Source: an uncultured Bacilli bacterium
Lineage (GTDB): Bacteria; Bacillota_I; Bacilli_A; RF39; UBA660
Length of the DNA stretch: 33,124 bases
Assembly: GCA_947632545.1 (NCBI GenBank)
Contig: CANRPP010000012.1
Span: 1-33,124 of the forward strand
Direction: 5' to 3'
Of this stretch, positions 17,738 to 25,071 are shown piece by piece (the stretch's first letter is position 1; each line of letters starts with the position of its first letter). Position numbers and translations under genes: made by a program. The notes below the pieces were generated by a model. The model had not been told where the DNA came from. It saw only the letters and a list, made by a program, of their open reading frames with translations, and searched no databases.

Positions 17738-17766
17738 ATTATAGCATAAAGAAAAAAATAATGCAA
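17738..17766 (-). promoter_or_regulatory. Promoter of the unknown 477-aa gene
   Basis: The minus strand has TTGCAT, 17 bp, then TGCTATAAT, an extended -10. The -35 is part of the terminator stem of the preceding gene. Confidence 0.75.
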
Positions 17767-17778
17767 AAAAATTGCATT
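17752..17778 (-). terminator. Rho-independent terminator of the cation efflux gene
   Basis: The minus strand has AATGCAA, a 5-T loop, TTGCATT, A and a run of seven Ts, 3 bases after the stop codon. Its 3' arm is also the -35 region of the next gene. Confidence 0.75.
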
Positions 17779-17781
17779 TTT

Positions 17782-18648
17782 TTATATATTAATTTTATTA
17801 GTTACATAAATAGTTACATATTTAATATTAAGTGATCTATGTCTTATAATATCTCTTCGTAAATTATTTTCAATTGTACTTACTTGTCTTAAGTTAAGTT
17901 TTGAATCAAGTTCTAAATTTAATTGTAATTTATAGTAAGATCCATATTTTATTAAATCTATATCTATATCTTTTACTCCCTTTTTAGATTTAATAAAATC
18001 TCTTACTTTGTTAATTTTATTATCTTCTTCTTCTACTTCTCCAATAAGTGATAAAGAGTTATCTGCAACTATAGTAAATGATGTTTTTAAAACAATTAAT
18101 CCTATTAATATAGAACCTACAATATCAGAATACTTTAAGATATAAAATTCATTTGAAAATTGAAGTAAAATTGTAATTATAACAACTCCTATAGTAGAAT
18201 ATAAATCAGCCATTGATTCTTTTACAGAAGTTATTAATACCTGACTATGTATCTTATCACCTATTTTATGCATTATAACTATAGCACTTAACTTTAATAT
18301 AAATACAACTATAAGTAACATTAACACACTAATAGGTGGAATAGTAGACTTTTTAAAGAAACTACTAATAACTATATAAATACCTAATAACAAAAGGACT
18401 ATTCCTACAAATAAATTAGTTAGATATTCTACTTTACCAAAACCAAAAGGATGATATTTAGTTGGTTTCTTTTTTGATATTTTAGCACCTATTAAACAGA
18501 CAATATCAGTAATAAAATCACTAAAAGTATGCATACCATCTGCAAATAAAGAACCTAAATTAAATATTACTCCACCTACTATTTTAATAACGGATATTAT
18601 AAAGTTATTAATCATACTATAAATTAATGTTTTAAATTCGAGACTCAT
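17782..18648 (-). CDS. Cation diffusion facilitator family transporter
   Basis: This 288-aa protein exports divalent metals such as Zn2+, Mn2+ or Fe2+ by proton antiport. It shows six hydrophobic segments, the FADGMHTFSDFITD motif (HxxxD metal site in the second helix, about residues 38-50), HPFGFGKVE after it, and a C-terminal cytoplasmic domain with a charged metal-responsive fold (about 205-288). The start is ATG 18648: GTG 18657 is within the AAGGTG binding site and would put the start on top of it. The metal is not deducible. It has its own unit between terminators. Confidence 0.9.
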   Translation of the reverse strand: MSLEFKTLIYSMINNFIISVIKIVGGVIFNLGSLFADGMHTFSDFITDIVCLIGAKISKKKPTKYHPFGFGKVEYLTNLFVGIVLLLLGIYIVISSFFKKSTIPPISVLMLLIVVFILKLSAIVIMHKIGDKIHSQVLITSVKESMADLYSTIGVVIITILLQFSNEFYILKYSDIVGSILIGLIVLKTSFTIVADNSLSLIGEVEEEDNKINKVRDFIKSKKGVKDIDIDLIKYGSYYKLQLNLELDSKLNLRQVSTIENNLRRDIIRHRSLNIKYVTIYVTNKINI

Positions 18649-18686
18649 TCTTATCACCTTAATAATATTCTATCACAAATCAAATT

Positions 18687-18709
18687 AAAAATAAGATTAT
18701 TTAATCTTA
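18687..18709 (-). terminator. Rho-independent terminator of the cinA-like gene
   Basis: The minus strand has TAAGATTA and TAATCTTA around a short A-rich loop, followed by TTTTT. It lies 35 bases past the stop of the cinA-like gene. Confidence 0.65.
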
Positions 18710-18743
18710 CTTTACAAATTATTATATAAAGTAACTCTTCTTA

Positions 18744-19208
18744 TTATAATTTAGAATTAAGCATTTCTATTACTTTATTTATAACTAGTTTCTTATTTTC
18801 ATGTCTTGTCTTATCTAATACTTTTATTTTATCATTAGTGTACGTATTATTATCTCTATCATAAATACTTATAAATACAATATTATCTTCACCATACAAA
18901 TTATTAGGATCAATTCTATTTAATTTACCAGTAATACCTATACCATAATTACTATTTGAAAAATTAGATATATTTTTACTCATTTCTTCTGCAACTTCCA
19001 TACTATAAACACTATATTTTGAAATAATTTTATTATCTACTCCCATTTTAATCTTATATTCATTTGAATATGTTACAGCACTAAATTTTAATATTTCACT
19101 AGCGCCTTCTATATCAGTAATACTACTAGCTAAAGCCCCTCCTGTACAAGATTCCATTGTTGATATTGTTTTCTTAATTTTTATTAATTTATCTACTATA
19201 TCTTTCAT
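18744..19208 (-). CDS. Stand-alone CinA C-terminal domain protein, nicotinamide-nucleotide amidase-like
   Basis: This 154-aa protein matches the CinA_C/PncC family, which hydrolyses NMN to nicotinate mononucleotide: TMESCTGGALASSITDI (catalytic Ser segment), SAVTYSNEYK, and SKYSVYSMEVAEEM. The later glycine-rich loop that is usually SGIAGPxGG is here GITGKLNRIDPNN, so it departs from the consensus at a substrate-binding loop and activity is uncertain. The N-terminal domain of full CinA is absent, as is common for stand-alone PncC. AAAGGAG precedes the ATG. Confidence 0.8.
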   Translation of the reverse strand: MKDIVDKLIKIKKTISTMESCTGGALASSITDIEGASEILKFSAVTYSNEYKIKMGVDNKIISKYSVYSMEVAEEMSKNISNFSNSNYGIGITGKLNRIDPNNLYGEDNIVFISIYDRDNNTYTNDKIKVLDKTRHENKKLVINKVIEMLNSKL

Positions 19209-19367
19209 ATATGCTCCTTTTATATATCTATTTTATCATAAATATAGCCCATCACTAATTATTATTTTATTATATTTATCTAAATTACTTTTAATTAAAC
19301 CAGATAATATATTAAAAAAGGAAATATTTGTAAATACTATATTTTTTAATTTTTAAATATACTACTA
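19209..19367. other. AT-rich spacer between fic and cinA-like genes
   Basis: This 159-bp spacer contains no supported gene. A ten-codon ATG frame near 19220-19250 lacks a ribosome binding site. A weak promoter-like TAAAAT is seen close to the cinA-like gene, but without a convincing -35. No clear terminator for fic was found. Confidence 0.5.
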
Positions 19368-20510
19368 TTATCCTATAAATCTATCTATCTTTAAGTATTT
19401 AATTTTTCTCTTATCAATATTAACTAAATCTTTATTAATACCAATATTAAAATTATGATAATTATTATTTATATAACTATTTGTATTACTACCCTTTACA
19501 ATAATATCTTTATTAATTAGAGGTTTGATTTTTTCTTCTATTATAGTACTAACTCTTTGATGATTATTAAATCTATTATAAGTAGTTGCTAGATCTTTAG
19601 CAGTTAAATTACTATTAGTAGTTAATAGATATTCTATCATTTGTAAATCATTTTTTGTTAAATCATTATTAGTATTTTTTGATATTTGCTCTATAATACT
19701 TTCTTTTTCTAATTCTAGTAAAGTATTTTGTAACATATATTTTAAAAATAATGTTATATCATCTGTTTCTCTAGTTACAATTAAATTTTTTTCATAATCA
19801 GCTTGAGAAAAAGCAATTGCCCTATTAAAGATAACATATGGATAACTTTTTTGATTTAATAAATACCACATAGCTACAGTTCTACTTGTTCTTCCATTTA
19901 CATCTGGATATGGATGAATATGAACAAAATAAAAATGTAATATTTGCGATTTTATAAAACTATTAATTTCACTATCATTAAGAAAAGGACTATTAGTATA
20001 TTCTAAAAAATAGTTAACATACAAATCTATCTTTTCTGGTTTTATACCTTCATAATAATTATTACCTAAATTTCTTCCTTTTAAAATATAAACTGGTTTT
20101 GTTCTATAATATGTACCCATACTAGTTTTATCATAATTATTTAAAATACCATCACTTAATAGTAAATATAACTCTCTCAAACTCTCTTTATTAATATCTT
20201 TATGCGTTAAAATATATTGATATCCATGATATAGGTTAATTATTCTTTTCTTTTCTACTGTGGAAATCATTGTTTTATTTTTAATAACTTCATCTATTAA
20301 AGTTAAATCATCAGTAATACCTTCAATTGTATTATTAGATTTTATCTCTTGTGACATCATTGCATGTTTTGCAAAAGAAAGCGAATAAATACTACTATTA
20401 TAATCTAAAAATTTTAAAATATCTTCTTTATATTTATTTAAATAATTATAGTTAACATGTAATCTTCTATAATCATCTAATTTTAAATAAGATAAATCAA
20501 CCTTATTCAT
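19368..20510 (-). CDS. Fic-family protein with winged-helix tail
   Basis: This 380-aa protein has the Fic core motif as HPYPDVNGRTSR (consensus HPFx(D/E)GNGRxxR), with catalytic His present, Asn-Gly-Arg retained, but Val at the usual Gly. Fic proteins transfer AMP or other phosphate groups onto target proteins. An N-terminal stretch NNTIEGI resembles the inhibitory helix (S/T)xxxE(G/N), and residues about 285-345 look like a winged helix (LTAKDLATTYN region). The ATG follows AGAGGTG. The target is unknown. The gene begins immediately after the terminator of the ABC exporter operon and may carry a leader hairpin. Confidence 0.87.
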   Translation of the reverse strand: MNKVDLSYLKLDDYRRLHVNYNYLNKYKEDILKFLDYNSSIYSLSFAKHAMMSQEIKSNNTIEGITDDLTLIDEVIKNKTMISTVEKKRIINLYHGYQYILTHKDINKESLRELYLLLSDGILNNYDKTSMGTYYRTKPVYILKGRNLGNNYYEGIKPEKIDLYVNYFLEYTNSPFLNDSEINSFIKSQILHFYFVHIHPYPDVNGRTSRTVAMWYLLNQKSYPYVIFNRAIAFSQADYEKNLIVTRETDDITLFLKYMLQNTLLELEKESIIEQISKNTNNDLTKNDLQMIEYLLTTNSNLTAKDLATTYNRFNNHQRVSTIIEEKIKPLINKDIIVKGSNTNSYINNNYHNFNIGINKDLVNIDKRKIKYLKIDRFIG

Positions 20511-20522
20511 AAAAACACCTCT

Positions 20523-20548
20523 AAAAAAAAGAAGAAATAATTTCTTCT
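20523..20548 (-). terminator. Terminator after the ABC exporter operon, also in the fic leader
   Basis: The minus strand has AGAAGAA, a 5-nt loop, TTCTTCT and seven Ts directly before the AGAGGTG ribosome binding site of fic. It ends the marR-abc-abc transcript. Confidence 0.8.
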
Positions 20549-20557
20549 AGTGTAAAT

Positions 20558-20585
20558 ATTATACCATAATATTTTTATAATTCAA
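20558..20585 (-). promoter_or_regulatory. Possible fic promoter upstream of the terminator
   Basis: The minus strand has TTGAAT, 16 bp, and TGGTATAAT (extended -10), overlapping the end of the ABC gene. Transcripts from here would meet the terminator hairpin at once. Confidence 0.5.
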
Positions 20586-22731
20586 ATTGTGAGTTATATA
20601 ATTCTGCGTAAAAGCCATTCTTTTCCATAAGTTCATTATGATTTCCTGTTTCTACTATATTACCATCCCTCATAACTAGAATTAAATCAGCATTTTTTAT
20701 AGTAGATAATCTATGGGCAATTATAAAAGAAGTTCTTCCAACAGTTAATTTATCCATAGCTTTCCCAACTAATTCTTCTGTTCTTGTATCGACATTAGAA
20801 GTTGCCTCATCTAGAATTAAGAATGGTGCATCTTCAATCATTCCACGTGCAATAGTTAAAAGTTGTTTTTGACCTTGACTAATTGAATCATTATCGCTTA
20901 ATACTGCATCCAATCCACCTGGCAATGTTTTAACAAAGTGATCAACTCCAACAGTTTTTAAAGCTTTCCAGATATCTTCATCACTAACATTTTTTTTATT
21001 AAATTTAATATTATCACGTACAGTTCCATCAAATAACCAAGTGTCTTGTAGTACCATTATAAATAAATCATGAATATTATTTCTAGTTAAATCTTTTGTT
21101 GATACTCCATCTATTAATATTTCTCCATCGGCTATTTCATAAAATTTCATAAGTAAATTAACCATAGTTGTTTTTCCTGCACCAGTTGGACCAACTATTG
21201 CAATCTTTTCACCTGATTTTACCTTTGCATTAAAATCTTTTATTATTACTCTATCATCATTATAAGAGAATTTAACATTTTTAAATTCTATATTACCTTT
21301 TACTTTTTCTTTATCTAATTTACCTTTTAGTTTTTCTTCATTAACCATTTCTTGTTCATCTAAAAATTCAAATACTCTTTCACTAGCAGCAGCCGTAGAT
21401 TGTAGTCCTGTCATAGCTTGAGCAATTTGTGATAGTGGATTTGTAAATAATCTTATATAAATCATAAATGCTACTATAACACCAAAAGATATAATATCAT
21501 TCATAGCAAGTAAAGCTCCAACTACACAAACAGCAACATAACCAAAGTTACCAATGAATCCCATAACAGGAGGCATTAAACCAGATAAAAATTGACTCTT
21601 TTTATTACATGTATATAAATTTTTATTATACAAATTAAATTCTTTTAAAGCATCTTCAGTACCATTATATGCTCTTACAATATTATGACCAGAATATACT
21701 TCCTCAATATGACCATTTAATTTACCAAGTTCAACTTGTCTTTGATTAAAATATTTTTGAGATTTACTAAGTATTAAAAACATAAATACAAATCCAAATA
21801 AACTAGATATTATTGCAGTTATAGCCATTATCCAATTTGTATAAAACATCATTATAATAGAACCTAAAAATAAAGTTATACTAGTAACTAAAGACCCTAT
21901 ACTTTGATTCATATTCATAGCAATAGAATCAACATCATTAGTTACCCTTGATAAAATATCACCCATTTCATGATTATCAAAATAACGAAGTGGTAAATTA
22001 TTAATTTTTAAAGTTATTTTACTTCTTAAGCTTCTTGCAAAATTATTAGATACTGTACATAATAAAAATCCTTGAATATAGTTAAATAATGCACTACATA
22101 AATATAAAATAACAAGTAATAATCCAATAGATTTAACCTCTTTCATATTTATACTAGGTTCTATTAATTTATAAATAGATTTAGGTAATTTATCAAATGA
22201 AGATAATATTTTATCAGTATCTTTTTCATCTTTAAAAGATTTTAATATATTTAAACATTTTAATTGATCTTTACCAGTTATTGTTACTCCATCTATTTTT
22301 ATATCATCAAGTAACATAATCATAATATCTTCTGGTATTAAAGACATTATTTCTTCTTTATCACTACTATTCATTTTAGCCATTGCTTCACTAAATTGTT
22401 GTTTATCTTCATTACTAATCTTATTTGATGTCATAATTTCTGGAATTTTAGTAGCCATTTTATTTTTATCACTCAAATTAGCTGTAATTTTTTTAGTAAC
22501 TTCTTCTAATTTTTCAGTTTTAGGGCTAATACCTTTAGTAATTGTATCTGTTAAATCTGATAGTTTATTAGGTGCGATTAACGCTATAACAGCGCTAATC
22601 ATTGCAAGTGATAAGGCAATACCAAGTAGTAAATGCCATTTTTTTAAACTACCAAGTAATCTTTTCATTGACCCTTTAAAATCTTTAGACTTTTCGGGCA
22701 TTCGTCCTCTAGGTCCCATTGGTCTAGGCAT
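20575..22731 (-). CDS. ABC exporter half, ATPase fused to membrane domain, with large extracytoplasmic insert
   Basis: This 718-aa type IV ABC exporter has TM1 near residue 33-53, an insert of about 145 residues (56-200) rather than a short loop, TM2 to TM6 at about 201-430, and an ATPase domain with GPTGAGKTT (Walker A, about 514), ISQGQKQ (signature, altered from LSGGQ) and FLILDEATSNVD (Walker B with catalytic Glu), then AHRLST. It is the consensus-Glu partner of the overlapping upstream gene, whose Walker B ends in Asp, and together they form a heterodimer of the BmrC/BmrD or TM287/TM288 kind. Such exporters pump drugs, lipids or peptides. Its start overlaps that gene by 8 bp and has GGAGGAG. 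Substrate is unknown. Confidence 0.93.
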   Translation of the reverse strand: MPRPMGPRGRMPEKSKDFKGSMKRLLGSLKKWHLLLGIALSLAMISAVIALIAPNKLSDLTDTITKGISPKTEKLEEVTKKITANLSDKNKMATKIPEIMTSNKISNEDKQQFSEAMAKMNSSDKEEIMSLIPEDIMIMLLDDIKIDGVTITGKDQLKCLNILKSFKDEKDTDKILSSFDKLPKSIYKLIEPSINMKEVKSIGLLLVILYLCSALFNYIQGFLLCTVSNNFARSLRSKITLKINNLPLRYFDNHEMGDILSRVTNDVDSIAMNMNQSIGSLVTSITLFLGSIIMMFYTNWIMAITAIISSLFGFVFMFLILSKSQKYFNQRQVELGKLNGHIEEVYSGHNIVRAYNGTEDALKEFNLYNKNLYTCNKKSQFLSGLMPPVMGFIGNFGYVAVCVVGALLAMNDIISFGVIVAFMIYIRLFTNPLSQIAQAMTGLQSTAAASERVFEFLDEQEMVNEEKLKGKLDKEKVKGNIEFKNVKFSYNDDRVIIKDFNAKVKSGEKIAIVGPTGAGKTTMVNLLMKFYEIADGEILIDGVSTKDLTRNNIHDLFIMVLQDTWLFDGTVRDNIKFNKKNVSDEDIWKALKTVGVDHFVKTLPGGLDAVLSDNDSISQGQKQLLTIARGMIEDAPFLILDEATSNVDTRTEELVGKAMDKLTVGRTSFIIAHRLSTIKNADLILVMRDGNIVETGNHNELMEKNGFYAELYNSQFEL

Positions 22732-24484
22732 TTTCTAACTCCTCCTTTGAAAGTTGTGATAAAGCAATTTCTTTATACACACTACATTTTTTAAGTAATT
22801 CTTTATGTGTTCCAATTCCAACACATTCTCCCTTATCAAGTACAACTATTTTATCAGCATTTATAATAGTACCTATTCTTTGAGCAACTATCATACTAGT
22901 AGCATTTTTAGTATATTTTTTTAATTCTCTTCTTAATACTGCATCAGTTTTAAAATCAAGTGCAGAAAAGGAATCATCAAATATATATATTTCAGGATCT
23001 CTTGCTATAGCACGAGCAATGGCAAGTCTTTGTTTTTGACCTCCAGAAATATTTGTACCCCCACGTGCTACTACTGAATCATATGTATCTTTCATATTCT
23101 TAACAAATTCAGTTCCTTGAGCAACATCTATAGCTTTTTTGATTTTATCTTTAGTAATTTCTCCTTTTCCATTTGTACCATATGCGACATTTTCAGAAAC
23201 AGTAGCAGTAAACATGAAAGCTTTTTGAGGAACATAACCTAATTTATTATTTAATGTCTCTAACTTATAGTCTTTTACATTAATACCATCTACCAAAATT
23301 TCTCCATCTGTTACATCATAAAATCTAGGTACTAAATTAATTAAAGTTGATTTTCCACTTCCTGTAGAACCAATAAATGCAATAGTTTCTCCTTTATTAA
23401 CTTTAAAAGAAATATTTTTTAATATATATTCATCTGCATCTGGATATTTAAATGAAACATTTTTAAATTCCACAGTTCCAATCTCTTTAGAATCTCCATC
23501 AAAATTACCATCCGATATGGATATTTCACAATCTAATACTTCGTTAATACGTTTAGCAGAAATATTAGCACGAGGAATCATCATAAATATCATTGCAAGC
23601 ATTAAAAATGACATAATTACTTGCATTCCATAACTTGAAAATACTACCATATCACTAAATAGATTAAGCTTACCAGATATATTCATACTTTGTAATAAAA
23701 AAGTACCTATTAAATAAATTCCTAATGTTTGAGCATGCATTACTAAATTCATTACTGGATTCATAATTGCAAAACATCTTTGATTAAAAAGTTGATTATT
23801 TGTAAGACTATTATTAACATCATTAAATCTATCTTCTTGAAATTTTTCTGCATTAAAAGCACGTATAACTCTAATACCTGTTAAATTTTCACGTGTAACT
23901 CCATTAACTTTATCAATAAGTTTTTGAACAATACTAAATCTAGGAAGAACTATTATCATTAAAGTTATTACTGTAGCTAATAAAAGTATTACACAAGCAC
24001 CTGTTAAAGCACTTAATTCTACACTCTTATTTAGAATTTTACTAATTGCCCATACTGCCATAATAGGTGCTTTAATAAATGCTTGAAGACCCATCGCAAT
24101 AAGCATTTCAAGTTGAGTAACATCATTTGTAGTTCTAGTAATTAAACTACTTGTTCTAAAATTTTTCATCTCTGCAGTACTAAATTTTTCTACCTTATCA
24201 AATATTAACTTTCTAATTGACATAGAAAAACTAGAAGATATAGATGCTGCTAAATAACCAACAACAATTGATGCAGCTAAACTACCAAAAGCACATAAAA
24301 TCATATATAAACCTTGTGTCAAAATATCTTTCATTGTACTATTATCTGTTTGAATAAGTTTTGTAATTTCACTCATATAATCAGGTAATCTTAACTCAAA
24401 AAATACATTAACAACAACTAAAGCAATACAAATTAAAATTATAAATATTTCTTTTTTCGTAAAATTTTTAAATAGTTTAATCAT
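22724..24484 (-). CDS. ABC exporter half with degenerate Walker B
   Basis: This 586-aa protein has six membrane helices (about 12-300) and an ATPase domain: GSTGSGKST (Walker A), ISGGQKQRLAIARA (signature), and YIFDDSFSALD (Walker B, Asp where the catalytic Glu should be). This substitution is the standard degenerate site in heterodimeric exporters. Its partner, the gene immediately downstream and overlapping by 8 bp, has the Glu. It follows marR by 37 bp. A GGAG site is 9 nt before the ATG. Function: membrane efflux, substrate unknown. Confidence 0.93.
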   Translation of the reverse strand: MIKLFKNFTKKEIFIILICIALVVVNVFFELRLPDYMSEITKLIQTDNSTMKDILTQGLYMILCAFGSLAASIVVGYLAASISSSFSMSIRKLIFDKVEKFSTAEMKNFRTSSLITRTTNDVTQLEMLIAMGLQAFIKAPIMAVWAISKILNKSVELSALTGACVILLLATVITLMIIVLPRFSIVQKLIDKVNGVTRENLTGIRVIRAFNAEKFQEDRFNDVNNSLTNNQLFNQRCFAIMNPVMNLVMHAQTLGIYLIGTFLLQSMNISGKLNLFSDMVVFSSYGMQVIMSFLMLAMIFMMIPRANISAKRINEVLDCEISISDGNFDGDSKEIGTVEFKNVSFKYPDADEYILKNISFKVNKGETIAFIGSTGSGKSTLINLVPRFYDVTDGEILVDGINVKDYKLETLNNKLGYVPQKAFMFTATVSENVAYGTNGKGEITKDKIKKAIDVAQGTEFVKNMKDTYDSVVARGGTNISGGQKQRLAIARAIARDPEIYIFDDSFSALDFKTDAVLRRELKKYTKNATSMIVAQRIGTIINADKIVVLDKGECVGIGTHKELLKKCSVYKEIALSQLSKEELENA

Positions 24485-24521
24485 ATATCATAACTCCAAT
24501 CTCTATATTATATTTAAAACT

Positions 24522-24962
24522 TTATTTATTATAACTATCAATATTATTTTTCATTTTAGTAATAATATCTAAAAATAATTCAATTTCTTTATCTGTTAAA
24601 TCTTTAGCTAAAATATCATTTATTTCTATAATTCTTTTTTTAGCATTAAAAAATATTTCTTTAGCACTATCATTTAAAATAATCTGTTTACTTCTTAAAT
24701 CATTACTATCTGGAATTCTCTTTATCAATGAATTTTTTTCCATTGTCATTAAAACACTAGATATAGTTGCTCTTCTAGAATGTAATACTTTTTCCAAATC
24801 TTTTTGATAAATTTTTTTATCATTAGAATTTAATATATATTCTATTATTTCTACTTGTGTTGGTGGAATAAATTCAACTTTTCCATTAAAAAGACTTTTA
24901 GCAACTGATTTATTTAAAGATTTTATTCTAAATAATATATTATTATTTTTTATAATAATCAC
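24522..24962 (-). CDS. MarR-family transcription regulator
   Basis: This protein of about 146 aa is a MarR-type winged helix-turn-helix protein: IPPTQVEIIEYIL, the DNA-binding stretch KDLEKVLHSRRATISSVLMTMEKNSLIKR with RIPDSNDLRSKQIIL as the wing, and long helices at both ends for dimerisation. It is first in the operon with the two ABC exporter genes, as MarR repressors of efflux pumps commonly are. The start is uncertain: the GTG at 24962 lies inside the GAGGTG ribosome binding site, and no in-frame ATG follows closely, so an ATT or ATA start near 24953-24956 is possible. A strong promoter with palindromes is just upstream. Confidence 0.88.
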   Translation of the reverse strand: MIIIKNNNILFRIKSLNKSVAKSLFNGKVEFIPPTQVEIIEYILNSNDKKIYQKDLEKVLHSRRATISSVLMTMEKNSLIKRIPDSNDLRSKQIILNDSAKEIFFNAKKRIIEINDILAKDLTDKEIELFLDIITKMKNNIDSYNK

Positions 24963-24969
24963 CTCTTTT

Positions 24970-24983
24970 GTAAGCTGCCTTAC
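24970..24983. promoter_or_regulatory. Possible MarR operator overlapping the transcription start
   Basis: GTAAGCTGCCTTAC has 5-bp arms (GTAAG and CTTAC) around a 4-base centre, between the -10 and the ribosome binding site. A second imperfect palindrome around TATTTAAATA lies in the promoter spacer (about 24998-25008). Confidence 0.4.
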
Positions 24984-24985
24984 TA

Positions 24986-25014
24986 ATTTTATAATAGTAT
25001 TTAAATATTGTCAA
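24986..25014 (-). promoter_or_regulatory. Promoter of the marR-abc-abc operon
   Basis: The minus strand has a perfect TTGACA, 17 bp, and TAAAAT. Confidence 0.8.
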
Positions 25015-25035
25015 GAAAACAAAATAATTTATAAA

Positions 25036-25067
25036 GAAAAAAATGTCTATTTTTTGTTATAGACATT
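25036..25067 (-). terminator. Rho-independent terminator of the Rel/SpoT gene
   Basis: The minus strand has AATGTCTAT, an 8-nt loop and ATAGACATT, then Ts. It follows the stop by a few bases. Confidence 0.85.
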
Positions 25068-25071
25068 AATA

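Noticed and set aside
17563-17835. Plus-strand ORF across the promoter of the 477-aa gene
   Set aside because: It spans a terminator and a strong minus-strand promoter and has no ribosome binding site.
19220-19250. Ten-codon ORF before the cinA-like gene
   Set aside because: It has no ribosome binding site and is too short to support.
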